From positions 124,001 through 188,000 of the forward strand of contig JABTUP010000002.1 in the NCBI GenBank assembly GCA_015075325.1: a DNA stretch of 64,000 nt. The letters are read 5' to 3'. This DNA is from Flavobacteriales bacterium (GTDB lineage: Bacteria > Bacteroidota > Bacteroidia > Flavobacteriales_E > Vicingaceae). A model generated the notes under the pieces. The model was given only the letters and a program-made list of their open reading frames with translations. It had not been told where the DNA came from and made no database searches. A program made the position numbers and the translations under genes. Below are positions 28,243 to 39,352 of this stretch, piece after piece (the first letter of the stretch is position 1; the number at the start of each line of letters is the position of its first letter).

Positions 28243-28720
28243 GAGTGAAATTTCCTGATAATCTAATAACGATAGGTTTAAAAATAATTAGAGCTTTTTT
28301 TTACAAATTTCAAACTCAAACCAGAAATTCGATAGCGTGTAAAAATTGCCATTTTATGTAAAGTTTAGTGCTGTTGATTAATGTCTAATTTTGTTTTCAA
28401 ATCACTAAACGGCAATATTGATTGTTCAGATATTCCAGAATTTTATGAACGATTCAACAATAAAATTATTTATACTAATAATTGTAATTGTTTTATTAGT
28501 TTTTTCTTTTTGTTTCGTTGATAAAATCATAATTTTAATTCTGATTATATTAAACTCCCTCAAAAACCTAATGATATCAATAGAAGTTTTGAACTTGAAA
28601 CCTTTAATGTTTTTTACTTCTGACCTTGTAAATTGAAATTATTTCAAATATAACTGGATTATAATTAACCCTTCTACAATTAAAAAATTTGTTGATGGAT
28701 TTATCATATAGGAGAATTTG
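28243..28720. other. AT-rich stretch with no clear gene
   Basis: A reading frame from an ATG at 28381 (MSNFVFKSLNGNIDCSDI) runs about 45 codons and breaks; further coding-looking pieces appear in other frames up to about 28640. This could be a gene broken by the errors that affect this block, but I cannot name it. Confidence 0.3.
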
Positions 28721-29506
28721 CTAGAACTTTTTTTGTAAATAATACTTGACAATGTTTTTTAAATTACAAATGCAACAACATTCAGCACCATTAACATTAC
28801 TAAATAATTTCTATAATATTGGATTATCATAATCTTTTTATTATATCTGTAATTAAATGAAGTCATTTATACGGAGTTGATGCCAAAAATACTAATAAAA
28901 GATTTCCAAGATTATTATAATCACCACCCATGATTCTATATTCCATTTGGTAAGGATTTGAATTATCAATAACTTTCTAATTTGAAGGAAAATCAAAATT
29001 TCCTGGTATGTCCTGTAACAAATTAAAATTTTACCCAATGAGTAGTTGAAGATAGTAATTTTGCTATTTTTTACTCCACCGTAAAGTTTTTTTATCATAA
29101 TTATAACCATTTACATATAAATAATTTTGAAGAATTGTCCAATCGTAAACTTGCTATATGCCAAGGGTAGGACAAAGTTCTGATTTGTGTTTGAACAATT
29201 TCGCCAATTATATAATCTTTGCAATGTTTCTTTTTGAAGATGTAAATTGTCATAATTACAATATTCCTGTTGATCTTTGAATTAGCATTCATGTACTATT
29301 ATCAAGTTAACATTCAGATTGTTAACTGGCTATATTTCATGGTTTTTAAATTTTCTTTCAGATCCAAAAAATTTATATTGTACCTATTGTTAATGGCTGT
29401 AAACAATTTCCATCAGCATCACAATGGTTTCTATCACTTTTTATCAGCTGATTGAAATAGTATTTGCGGATAAAACTAATAAAATAATTGTAAGTAATTT
29501 TTCCAT
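28721..29506 (-). pseudogene. FISUMP-domain secreted protein, broken by frameshifts
   Basis: Joining frames gives a signal peptide (MEKLLTIILLVLSANTISIS, start 29506) and then the order of a Fibrobacter-succinogenes-major-paralogue domain: DADGNC...PLTIGT, EYCNYDNLHL-like, RLYNW, NLCPTLG, DWTILQNYLYVNGYNYD, KIAKLLSSTTHW, then PNGIRNHGW / RIMGGDYNNLG and a Cys-containing end. Every 20-40 residues the frame changes, so no intact product can be read. The end position is an estimate from the last matching frame. Function unknown; this domain is common in secreted Bacteroidota proteins. Confidence 0.55.
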
Positions 29507-29646
29507 ATTTTTTATTGAAATGGTTAATTTATTATTTAGTTTTTCATATTCAAATATAAAAAATAAAACAATATATCATAATTAATTATGACAATTTTTA
29601 TAATTTGTAAAAGAACTTTTGTGTCATATAAATTTATGACGTTCAG

Positions 29647-29871
29647 GTGCTAACAAAAAAGGAGCTTTCAGAAAAAATTGGCTTGAGAATTAAGCAACTA
29701 CGAGTTGCCAAAGGAATTTCTCAAGCAGAATTAGGAAGGCTTTGCATGAAAGATAGACAGCATATAGAGTTGATTGAAAATAATAAAGTGTCTGCTAATA
29801 TTTATACCCTTTATATTCTATCTATTGCATTAAATGTGGATATAAAAGAATTATTTGCTTTTGACGAATAA
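29647..29871 (+). CDS. XRE-family HTH regulator
   Basis: A 74-residue protein with one helix-turn-helix domain of the Cro/C1 type (IGLRIKQLRVAKGISQAELGR ... IELIENNKVSANIYTLYILSIAL). It starts at a GTG (29647); no in-frame ATG precedes it. It is one of the few intact frames in this block. It is convergent with the toxin-antitoxin remnant, and could be an islet regulator. It lies only 34 bases from the toxin gene end. Confidence 0.8.
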   Translation: MLTKKELSEKIGLRIKQLRVAKGISQAELGRLCMKDRQHIELIENNKVSANIYTLYILSIALNVDIKELFAFDE

Positions 29872-29904
29872 TTCATTTATACTGAATCGATTTACAAAAC
29901 AAGT

Positions 29905-30224
29905 TTACAACAATTCTTTTAACAGTTCTTTTAAAACCCTTTGTCAACCAGCGAATCTTTATCAGATTTATCGTAAATAGTAAGTAAATAAACCGTATCG
30001 TGATTAATAATAAAATTAGTAATTAGTCTTGCTCCACCACTTTTCCCTTTACCTTTTGAAGCAATCGCTAAACGTATTTTATAACAATCTTTACCTAATG
30101 GATTACCTTGTTGTGGTTTTGTTTTGAGCGAGTTTACTAGTTATTACTAAATTCTACTTTTAGTGAAGGATACTTTTTACAAGTTTTTAATTAGAATTTG
30201 CAAACTTTGGAATGTATTTTACAT
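29905..30224 (-). pseudogene. RelE/ParE-type toxin gene, frameshifted
   Basis: Two frames join into a RelE-like toxin: an N-terminal piece (VKYIPKFANSN, KKYPSLKVEFSNN) and a C-terminal piece containing PQQGNPLGKDCYKIRLAIAS, GKSGGARLITNFII, and VYLLTIYDKSDKDSL, ending in LKELLKELL. The central motif is typical of mRNA-cleaving RelE-family toxins of Bacteroidota. At least two frame breaks (near 30200 and 30130) prevent translation as printed. The start overlaps the antitoxin stop. Confidence 0.75.
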
Positions 30225-30420
30225 TATAATTCATTGATTAAATCATCAGCACTTTTGGCATCAAGTTTTCCTTCTTTAACTAATTCTAATTCATTCAAAG
30301 CTGCATCTTTTATTTCATTAATAAAATTGGCTTTTGAGCTCGATATAGGAGTTACTTGTTTAATAAAGTAAAGTTTTTAAGCATCTCTAAAAAATGCAAC
30401 ATTTATTGTCTTTTATGTCT
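30224..30420 (-). pseudogene. Antitoxin partner of the RelE-type toxin, frameshifted
   Basis: Upstream of the toxin a frame reads FIKQVTPISSSKANFINEIK, then DAALNELELVKEGKLDAKSA-DDLINEL with stop at 30224-30226, overlapping the toxin start. Its N-terminal end (NVAFFRDA-like, about 30400) is out of frame. Order antitoxin then toxin and the overlap fit a type II module. The start is not defined. Confidence 0.6.
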
Positions 30421-30491
30421 AGGATAATTTTCATGAGTAAAACGAATGGTTTATGAAACAAAGTTATTAAAAATAATAATAATGTTTTTTG

Positions 30492-30630
30492 CTGGCTGGC
30501 AATTCCATTCTTCAAGAACAAATTAAAGTTGGAAAAACCATTCAAGAAATTAAAGAAACTTGGCAAGAAGGTTTAGAACTTTAAACCTATCGAAAAATTA
30601 CCTGTTGTACGAGGATTTTGAGTGAAATAA
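30492..30630 (+). repeat. Right, partial copy of the NamZ 3' end
   Basis: Matches 28111-28190 almost exactly to about 30571, then continues as a diverged copy of the stop region (GAGGATTTTGAGTGAAA at about 30610) and runs straight into the terminator that fits a NamZ gene. No upstream part of the gene is present. Confidence 0.85.
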
Positions 30631-30642
30631 TCCTTTAAAAAA

Positions 30643-30673
30643 AATCCTCGCTAAAATTTTAGTGAGGATTTTT
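30643..30673. terminator. Bidirectional terminator before acn
   Basis: AATCCTCGCTAAAATTTTAGTGAGGATT (one G-T pair) spans 30643-30670 with A and T runs on both sides. It sits between the partial NamZ end and the converging aconitase. Confidence 0.9.
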
Positions 30674-30684
30674 TTGTTTTAAAT

Positions 30685-32956
30685 TTATTGATTTTGTAGC
30701 TTAATTAAATTAAGTGCCGAACCAACTTTTAAACCATTTCAATTTGTTGGTCGTTATAGGTATGATTAAATTTAATAGTTTCTTTCGTTCCATCAGCATG
30801 AGCTAACTCTAAAGTAAGTTGTTTGCCTGGAGCAAAACTTTCTAAATCAATAAAATTAAGCGTATCGTCTTCTTTAATTTTATCATAATCAGCCTCATTG
30901 CAAAATGTTAACCCTAACATACCTTGTTTTTTAAGGTTAGTTTCGTGAATACGAGCAAACGATTTTACTATTACAGCACAAACGCCTAAATGACGTGGCT
31001 CCATAGCGGCATGTTCTCTAAGAACCCTCACCATAGTTATGATCTCCCACAACAACCGAAGGAATTCCTGCTGCTTTATATGCTCTTGCTGTAGCTGGAA
31101 CTTCTCCTTTTGCACCTGTTAACTGATTTACCACACTATTGGTTGCTCCACCAAAAGCATTTACAGCACCAATTAACATGTTATTAGAAATGTTATCCAA
31201 ATGTCCTCTGTATTTTAACCAAGGATTCGCCATAGAAATATGGTCGGTTGTACATTTTCCTTTTGCTTTAATCAACAATTTAGCTCCCATAATATTTTTT
31301 ACCATTCAAGCTGGGAATGAATCTAATAATTGAAGTCTGTCTGATGTTGGGCTAACAATTACTTCTACTTTACTTCCATCTTCTGCAGGAGCTTGATAGC
31401 CATTATCCTCAACAGCAAAACCTTTTGTTGGTAATTCATCACCTTTTGGCTCAGCTAATTTAACTTGCTCTCCTCTTTCATTTGTAATGGTATCGGTAAT
31501 CGGATTAAAATCTAAACGACCAGTTATTGCTATTGCAGCTACCATTTCTGGAGAAGCAACAAAAGCATGTGTGTTTGGTTTCCATTCAGCACGTTTAGCA
31601 AAGTTTCTGTTAAAAGAGTGAACGATAGAGTTTTTCATCTGTTTATCAGCACCTTCTGCATCCCATTGTCCGATACATATCAAGCATTGGTAAATATTTT
31701 AGCTGATTCAAATTTATTGAACGTAGCAATCAAACCATCTCTTTCGGCATGTATCTTACTTGCTCCGAACCTGGGTTAATTCCTAAAATAGCTTTTGGTT
31801 TTACCCCTTTGCTTACAGCGTCTTCTACAATTGAAGCTGCTCTACTTAAATCTTCGTAAGATGAGTTGGTACAAGAACCAATCAAAAAAATCAATATCTA
31901 ATGGTAAACCATTTGCTGTAGCTTTTGCTTTCATTTCAGCAACAGGAGTAGCTAAATCTGGTGTAAAAGATGAAATTTAAATCGGAGTTTTAAAGTTATT
32001 TTAGTATTAATTTTCAATTACTTGGATCATAAAAACTTTTCAGGATTTGCAAAAACCTCAGCATCACCTGTTAAATGTTCAGCAACTTGGTCAGCTAATG
32101 CAACAACATCTTCTAAAGAATGTTGCTTTTTAGGTATCTTCTCATCATTCATCATAACCAAAAGTTGAAGTTGTTTATTGCAATTTCAGCTCCATGTTAC
32201 AAATGGTTCCTTTAGAAATACACGATAGTGATGTATTCCTTCGCCAAATATTCAATTTGATAGCACCAGTACCACCTTCAACAGTTAAAATACCTGCTAC
32301 TTTTAAAATAACATCTTTGTTAAATGTCCAACCATTTAGTTTTCCAGTTAATTTAAAAATTTATTAATTAAAAGGAAATTTAACTCCTAAGCCATACCAG
32401 CCATTACATCAACAGCATCGGCACCACCAGTTGTACCAACTGCAACCATTTGCTAAAACCAGCATTTACAAAAATTGCGAATCAAACAATCATCATCCCA
32501 CCAGGAAAAGCATAGTTTTCTAATACTACTTGATGTTTTAATTTAGCTCTGGTTTCCATTTCCAATACCATATTTATTACAGATAGAACTTAAGAAATTA
32601 AAAACTTCATTGTTTTGTTAATACCATCTTGTAAATCTTTATCGGCTCCTAATTTTGCCTGAATTATGGATGGTCGGCATGTGCTGTAGAAGGTACTGCA
32701 ACTTTCTTCTTTCCTGCTTGCATAAACTGAAGTAATGCCATTTTAAGCAGTTGCATCTTGCATAACAACTCTATCAGTGGCAAAATCGACATACGACTTT
32801 CCTCTTTCATACGCAGTTGTTTTCTCCTTCCCACAAGTGAGTATAAATTATTTTTTCTGATAAAGTAAGCGGACGACCAACTACTTTACGTGCTGCTGCA
32901 ACTCTATCTAGGAAATATTGCATAAACATTTTAATCATTTCAATGTCAAATGCCAT
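30685..32956 (-). pseudogene. acn: Aconitate hydratase, split by many frameshifts
   Basis: Aconitase of the TCA cycle. Pieces in order on the minus strand: [44 protein letters not shown], then CIGQWDAEGADKQ, NSIVHSFNRNFAKRA (near 31640), [85 protein letters not shown] and [19 protein letters not shown], ending GSALNLIKLQNQ. At least ten frame changes, mostly single bases, break a gene of about 755 codons. The active-site Cys/Fe-S region CIGQ is partly readable. Best read as sequencing error; see findings. Confidence 0.85.
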
Positions 32957-33099
32957 AACTTAATTTTTTTTTATTATTTATTAAATGAAAACAACTGAAA
33001 TAAAAAGCAATTGCTTTTTATTAAAAAAAGTGGGATAAATACTTTGCCAACGCCCTCTTTTTAATCCGAATGGATAATCCAACAACCTGTTTTGTGGTG

Positions 33100-33128
33100 C
33101 AAATTTAAGTATTTTTAATATTTTGCAA
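33100..33128 (-). promoter_or_regulatory. Promoter of acn
   Basis: On the minus strand TTG (33126-33128), an 18-base spacer and TAAATTTG (33100-33107), an exact match to the Bacteroidota consensus. It lies 144 bases before the acn ATG. Confidence 0.75.
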
Positions 33129-33241
33129 TAAATAAAAGAAAACTTTTTAATGTTTACATTTATACGTGATTATTGGTTTTTCAATTAAAATTCGATGAAC
33201 ACGGAGTCTCACGAATACAAACAAATAAAATATAATTATAA

Positions 33242-34190
33242 ATGAGTAAAAAATCACTTTTATATTTTTTTCTATTTCTTTCGATAAATTCAGTTTGGTC
33301 AAACCTATTATCTTTTTCCCGATAGTGTGGGAGTTTGGAAACAAACATCATCATTTATGAAGGAAGTGACATCCATTATGCTCTTTTTATGAACGGAACA
33401 CTATAATCAACAGTATTATTATTTGTATAATAAGTTATATTTATTCAGACACTCCCAATAATATAGATACTGTTAATTCAAATTACTACGGAGCGATTCG
33501 AGAAAATAATAAAAAAAATCTTTTTTTAGATAGTATCTATAATATTTATTATCCAGAATACTTTTTTGTTTTACTTCTTATATTTATCCCTATCCTAGTT
33601 TTACTGAAGAAATTTTATTATATGATTTTAATGTAAATGTTGGTGATATTGAACATTAAAATCATTTGGATAGAACATATATAATCATAACATGATAGAT
33701 AGTTTGTATTCAAAAAGAATATAGAAAACAATACAATTTATTCATATTCTTATAAGCCGATGTCTTCTTGCCAACCAATTGGAAAAGCAATTTTAAATTA
33801 TGTTGAAAACCACTTTGGTGATTTAACATGGGCTTATTTAGTATTTTTATATGGTAAAAACTGAAAATTCTGAATCGCTCAATTGTTTTGAAGATGATGA
33901 AGTATTTTATTCTAATGTTTCAAATTGTATGATTGTTGGAAATGAGGAAAACAAAACAAAAGAATCATTTAAAATCTAAAAATCCAAATCCTACCTCAGA
34001 AGTTTTATTCATTGAATTAGACAACCAGTATAAAAATCTTATTTATATTTTAGATATTACTGGCAAAGAAGTTTACTCAACCAAAACGATACAAAAAACA
34101 ACATCAATTGATGTTTCTTCTTTTAAAATCGGATTATAAATAGTAAAAATTGGATTTCAATCAAGGCAATATCACATCAAAACTGATTAG
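33242..34190 (+). pseudogene. T9SS type A cargo protein, frameshifted
   Basis: The gene opens with MSKKSLLYFFLFLSINSVWS, a signal peptide, and pieces such as DSVGVWKQTSSF, VKTENSESLNCFEDDEVFYS and SNVSNCMIVGNEENKTKES follow in changing frames. The last 75 residues are a type A sorting domain: NPNPTSEVLFIELDN, IYILDITGKEVYSTKTI, IDVSSFKIGLYIVKIG, ending KTD near 34190. The domain holds the protein at the cell surface or releases it. No catalytic domain can be named. Confidence 0.65.
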
Positions 34191-34267
34191 TATAAATTAG
34201 TTCCTTTTTTCTATTTCTGTACAACACATCTTTTTTATTACTTTTACCGCTCTAAAAATAAATTACC

Positions 34268-36027
34268 ATGTACAGATCGCATACCAACGGAGAATTAAGA
34301 ATTAAAGCAACGTAAATCAAGTTATTACCCTATGTGGATGGGTTCAGAAACCCGCGAAATGGGAGCCTGACCTTTGTCGATTTACGCGACCGTTACGGTA
34401 TTACCCAATTGGTTTTGGCGAAGAGCATACTAAAACTGCTAAAACACTAAGGACGATAAGATGTTATTCAAATTACTGGAAAAGTAATTGAGCGTGAAAG
34501 CAAAAACAAAAATATCCCAAATAGGAGAAATTGAAATAAGCGTTACTCAACTTACTGTTTTAAATAAAAGTAAAACACCTCCTTTTACCATCGAAGATAA
34601 TTCGGATGGTGGAGAAGAGTTGCGTATGCAATACCGTTATTTAGATTTGAGAAGAACTCCGTTGAGAAAAAAATTAGAACTTCGTCATCGTTTATCTATA
34701 GAATTTTGCTAGCGATTAGACTGTTAAATTTCTTGAATTGAAACACCTTATGTGATTAAATCAACGCCAGAAGGTGCATCGTGATTTTGTTGTTCCAAGT
34801 AGAATGAACCCTGGTCAAAAATATGCTTTGCCACAATCGCCACAAACCTTTAAAGATGATTATTGATTTGAGCGGTTACGACCGTTATTATCAAATAGTT
34901 TCGTTGCTTTAGAGATGAAGATTTACGTGCCGACCGTCAGCCAGAGTTTAAACACAAATTGACTGCGAAATGGCTTTTGTAGAACAAGAAGACATTTTAA
35001 TGACTTTGAGGCTCTAATGGTTCACTTATTCCAGGTTAATAAAGGAATTGAATTTGATTCATTTCCACGGATGAGCTATGCTGATGCGATGTTAAACTAT
35101 GGTTGCGACAAACCTGACATTCGTTTTGGAATATTACTTTCAATTACCTAACTGATTTAGTAAAAGGAAAAGGTTTTGCCATTTTTGATGACGCCGAAAC
35201 AGTAATTGCTATAAATGCTGAAAACTGTGCTTCGTTTACTAGAAAACAATTGACGAATTAACCGATTACGTTAAACGACCATAAGTTGGCAAAAGGGTTG
35301 ATTTATTTACGTTGTAATGAAGATGGAACATTTAAGTCGTCTGTAGATAAATTTTACAACGAAGAAGACTTGAAAAGATGGGCAACGCAATGTAATGCAA
35401 AAGCTATGATTTAATTTTAGTGCTTTCGGAGAAACCTCAACTACTCAAAACTCAATTGAGTGCATTGCGTTTACATTTAGGAAATCAATTGGGGTTAAGA
35501 AATCCTGATATTTATGCTCCACTTTGGGTGTACGATTTTCCTATGTTTGAAAATTTAAAACCCCTGAAGGAATAATACAGTGGCATTCTATTCATCATCC
35601 TTTTACAAGTCCATCGGAGAAATTTAAAATCTAACTAAAGAAGAAATTTTACAAATTAAAGATTTGAATACATTTACAACTCAAGTTATGATTTAGTTAT
35701 AAATGGAACAGAGATTGGTGGAGGATCTAAAATTCATGATAAGAAGACACAATCAATAATGTTTGAATTACTTGGATTTAGTGAAGAAGAAGCTTTAGAT
35801 ACAATTTGGATTTTTAATGAACGCTTTTGAAAAAAGAGCATGGGGCTCCTCATGGTGGTATAGCACTAGGTTTTGATAGATTGTGTGCATTATTTGGCGG
35901 ACAAGAAACCATTCGTGATTTTATTGCGTTCCCAAAAAACAACAGCGGACGCGATGTAATGATTGATGCTCCTGCAACAATCGACAAAAAACAATTGGAC
36001 GAGTTGAGTTTAAAAGTGACTATATAG
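34268..36027 (+). pseudogene. aspS: Aspartyl-tRNA synthetase, split by frameshifts
   Basis: Class II aspartyl-tRNA synthetase. From MYRSHTNGELRIKA the pieces follow the family in order: [44 protein letters not shown] (one clean stretch of 225 bases), [54 protein letters not shown], then ALRLHLGNQLGLRNPDIYA, and finally [18 protein letters not shown] (motif 3) with [16 protein letters not shown]. About 585 codons are expected, and the span fits. The breaks are single bases, for instance GCAACGT where GCAAACGT would give ANVNQV. An essential enzyme cannot be decayed, so error is likely. Confidence 0.88.
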
Positions 36028-36156
36028 TTAAATCACCCCATTCTACCCTCCCTCAAGGGAGGAAACCACAACGGAGGCAATTCTCCCCTCGAAGATTTGA
36101 GATTAATTACTTAGAAAATCTGCAGTGCAGATTTGGGTTTAATAGGGGTGATTTAA
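36028..36156. repeat. MITE/REP-like element with terminal inverted repeats
   Basis: Begins TTAAATCACCCC (36028-36039) and ends GGGGTGATTTAA (36145-36156), exact inverted repeats around about 105 bases. Inside lie a CCCTCC...GGGAGG hairpin (36046-36063) and AATCTGCA-G-TGCAGATT (36117-36133). No coding frame. It sits directly after the aspS stop. Confidence 0.7.
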
Positions 36157-36200
36157 ATATTCTTATATCGATTCACGTTAAAGCAACTTTATAATAAAAG

Positions 36201-36225
36201 AGTCACGAAATTTCGTGACTTTTTG
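36201..36225. terminator. Terminator between aspS and cargo gene 1
   Basis: AGTCACGAAA and its perfect complement TTTCGTGACT (36201-36220) followed by a T run; A-rich on the other side. Serves convergent genes. Confidence 0.9.
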
Positions 36226-37314
36226 TTAATATTGTTTAACCACCTTCTCCCTAAAAAGCTGATTCCCTTCTTTATCTTTTATTACCAAGAAATACATTCC
36301 ATTGGTATAATTTCCAATATTAATTTGATTGGTAAAATCTTGTATAAGTAATTTTCCATCAATTGAATAAACTTCAACAAATTGTTTTGGCTACCAAAAT
36401 TTACTATTCCTGTTGTTGGGTTGGGGTAAATAATTCTATTTGTTTATCCAACTCAGCAACAGTTGTTAAGCCACAAAAGTAATTGTTGTATCAATATTAA
36501 TGTAAAATTCCAGTCAATTAAAAGGATAAGTTGAGGGAGGTGTTAGGTCACATAAATCAAATGAACCTCTCATCTCACCATAATTTACAGATGAATCTTG
36601 AATTATGAATTGACCAGTAGACAATCCATACACACTAATAAAATTATAGAAGCTACCTCCTATTTCGACTAATCCATGGTTAATAAAAGTTGCCCATTCA
36701 CCAATATCACCAACTCCATTATATAGATTATCTGATATAGATACAACACCTAAAAGTATCATTACTAATAAGAGCTTTATTTGTAACAAGCTCTCCATTC
36801 AAAACTCCTTTATTTACAAAATGACCATTTGAAACAAGCAGCTGATTAAATGCTAACATATCATTATTTAAGAAAGTAGCTCTTGACTCAAAATGATAAA
36901 ACTCTAATTCTGAATTATTTACAAAACTATTGTTGGTTAAACAACGATTTGCTATAATTCGCCCTCCTACATCATTTAACATGATGCTTCAGTTAAAAAT
37001 ACTATCAACATCTATTATTCCATAATTTGTAAATAAAATGAAGTATTGTCAATTGAGACAAACCTATTCAATGTATCTTGAATTAAACTTCCGCCAGTAT
37101 TAATGGTTAATGAACCTGATGTAGCTAATAAAACTAACATCTAAAATTATGTGATGATTTATGACAATACTATCACCAGAAACAGGAACTCCTTAAGGCG
37201 TCCAAGTTGATGGAGATGTCCAATTACCATCCGTCTGAGAAGTATAATTGATTGAATACACAGTAAGAAGTAAGTATATAAATGCAAAAAAGTAACGAGT
37301 TAAGCTTTTATCAT
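36226..37314 (-). pseudogene. T9SS type A cargo gene 1, frameshifted
   Basis: Read across frames, the protein starts near MIK-SLTRYFFAFIYLLLTV and continues QTDGNWTSPSTWTP, GVPVSGDSIVINHHIILD, then a Asn-rich body (NDVGGRIIANRCLTNNSFVNN, LVSNGHFVNKGVLNGELV) that looks like beta-helix repeats. The C-terminus is a type A sorting tail: KLLIQDFTNQINIGNYTNGMY and KEGNQLFREKVVKQY, stop at 36226-36228. It is closely related to the next gene, cargo gene 2, especially over the last 80 residues. Several single-base frame breaks. Confidence 0.7.
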
Positions 37315-37410
37315 CAAATGGATTTTCAAATACAACGTGTTGAATTTTGTAAAATTGCATAACCCTACTAGTTTTTGATTCTATATGTAATACAGATAAT
37401 CTATTTTACA

Positions 37411-38729
37411 TTATTCCTTGATTATCTTCTCTTTATAAAGCTGATTTCCTTCTTGGTCTTTTATTATCAAAAAATACATCCCACTTTGATAGTTTCCGAT
37501 ATTAATTTGATTGGTAAAATCTTGTAAAAGTAACTTTCCGTCAATTGAATAAACTTCAACAAATTGTTGTTGGCTTCCAATATTTACTATTCCTTTTGTT
37601 GGATTAGGATATACCGAAAAGTTGATTTATCCAATTCAGCAACAGTTGTTAATCCACAAAAGGTGATTGTTGCATCTATAGTTTCAAGATTCCAATCAAT
37701 TTTTGGGTTGATGGTGGAGGTGTTGCATCACAAAAGTCAAAACGACCCTGTCATTGTTCCTGAGTTATAAGAGGTATCCACAATACATCAAACTGCCCAG
37801 TGCTTGAGCCGTTATGGAATTAAAATTGTAGAAACTATCGCCAATGTCTTGTTTTTGTTCGTTATTAAAACTTGCAGTTAACTTTGAAACCGAATCAATT
37901 TAAAAAGCTATTTCCTAAAGTTATTTGCCCCACGCTAGTGTTATTAAAAATTTCGTTGTTCCACATGCTGTTTGAACCATTCATCATCCATTGTTAGTGA
38001 AATTTCCAAAATTGGTCATTAACATCAAAACTCAACGAATTGTTATTGGTAAATGTTCCATTGGTAAAATTGGTAAACTGAAAATATTCAATAGTTCCAC
38101 TATTTACAAATGTTCCATTATTGGTTGCACTATCCGCTTAAGTATTGCTTCCATTGTAATTGGTAAAAGTTCCTTGATTCCACATGCTATCTACAACAGT
38201 TGTTAACCCTTTGATAATACCATAATTATCCCAAATATTGTTGTTGTAAAAAGTCATTACATTTATAGTTCCATTGTTATTTATTGTCCCTGTGTTGTTG
38301 TAAATACTATCTACACCATTCATGTTTCCACTATTGTATAGATTTACATTGTTTAAAACAGATTTAACATTAAAGTTCCTGTATTCATGAAATTTCCTTG
38401 GTTGAGGTATAAAAAATCTGATAGTTGTTGTGCCATAATTATAAAAAAGAAGCATTTACTCCATTTAACATAATGTCCCTAACAGGAGAATTTTGAATTA
38501 AACTTCCACTTGCATTTACTGTTATTGAACCAACTGAATAAGCAAAACTGGTATCTAAAACTACTGCGTGGTTTATAATCACTATGTCGCCAGGAATTGG
38601 AACCCCAAAAGGAGACCAAGTCATAAAATTCATCCAATTACCATTTGAAGCTGACGTGATAAGTGGTTGAATGAGCATTGAAAGTGAATAAAATTGTTGT
38701 TAAAATGGTTAAAAAGTATGTTTTTTCAT
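37411..38729 (-). pseudogene. T9SS type A cargo gene 2, frameshifted
   Basis: Paralogue of cargo gene 1, 96 bases upstream of it. It starts MKKHTF, then SLMLIQPLITSASNGNW-like, WSPFGVPIPGDIVIINHAVV, LDTSFAYSVGSITVNASGSL, and Asn/Trp-rich repeat units (about ten) that resemble adhesin or beta-helix turns. The end is a type A sorting tail: VYPNPTKGIVNIGSQQQF, LLLQDFTNQINIGNYQSGMY, and KEKIIKE. The repeats are read in several frames. Ligand unknown. Confidence 0.7.
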
Positions 38730-38776
38730 AATACAATTATTTAATAACTAAATCTTAAAGTTAGAACAGTTATCTT

Positions 38777-39212
38777 TTAAATTAAAGTATAACCATTTGG
38801 ACTAACTATATTTTTTATATCCATTTTATTGTTCCCTTATCATCTCTAAAAGTAACATCTGCATTATACACTTGAGAAGAATTGCTCATTTTGCCAAAAG
38901 TAAATTTATAATCAACACCTGTTTTAAGGCTTAAATTCACACCTAAACCACACCCTGCAATTGGGGTAACTCAACAGGAACTACAAAACTATTTGAATAG
39001 TTATATGATATGGAGTAAATGAAATCAGTTTGACAACTAGTGTATATAACTTTGGTAAAGCTAATTTGGGGATTTCCCACAGTTGGATTATCACCAACTG
39101 CAACTGTTGAGTAGATTCTTTTTCTTTTTTTGAACATTGAGTAATTAAAACGAATAAGAAACTCAATAATATGAATAGCTTGATTTTTGAATTATTATAA
39201 ATAATTCTTCAT
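38777..39212 (-). pseudogene. Small lipoprotein, frameshifted
   Basis: Across frames, a signal with lipobox (KLFILLSFLFVLITQCSKK) leads a short protein with SFTKVIYTSCQTDFIYSISY and NYSNSFVVPVELP. The final part reads MDIKNIVSPNGYTLI. It lies 47 bases upstream of cargo gene 2 and may be transcribed with the two cargo genes. No family recognised. The frame shifts at least twice. Confidence 0.5.
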
Positions 39213-39324
39213 ACAATAATAAAAAAATTAATTAAATAATATTCATTTAAACATAACTAATCACTCCATTTAGATTCAATCTAAATAATAAACTTTCATT
39301 AACCAACCAAAAATAAAACGTTAA

Positions 39325-39332
39325 TAACTTCG
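39325..39332 (+). promoter_or_regulatory. Candidate -7 element for the U32 gene
   Basis: TAACTTCG, one base off TAnnTTTG, 20 bases before the ATG at 39353. Confidence 0.35.
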
Positions 39333-39352
39333 CAGTTCATATTTAACACAAC

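Noticed and set aside
28381-28636. Gene from ATG 28381 or a 72-codon frame at 28418
   Set aside because: The frames break within 45-72 codons, are very rich in Ile and Leu, and match no family I recognise; described only as a stretch.
28892-29292. Two minus-strand frames of 63 and 72 codons that could be called separate genes
   Set aside because: They are consecutive pieces of one FISUMP-type protein in different frames.
30729-31683. Three adjacent aconitase-like genes
   Set aside because: Together with the pieces up to 32956 they form one aconitase broken by single-base errors.
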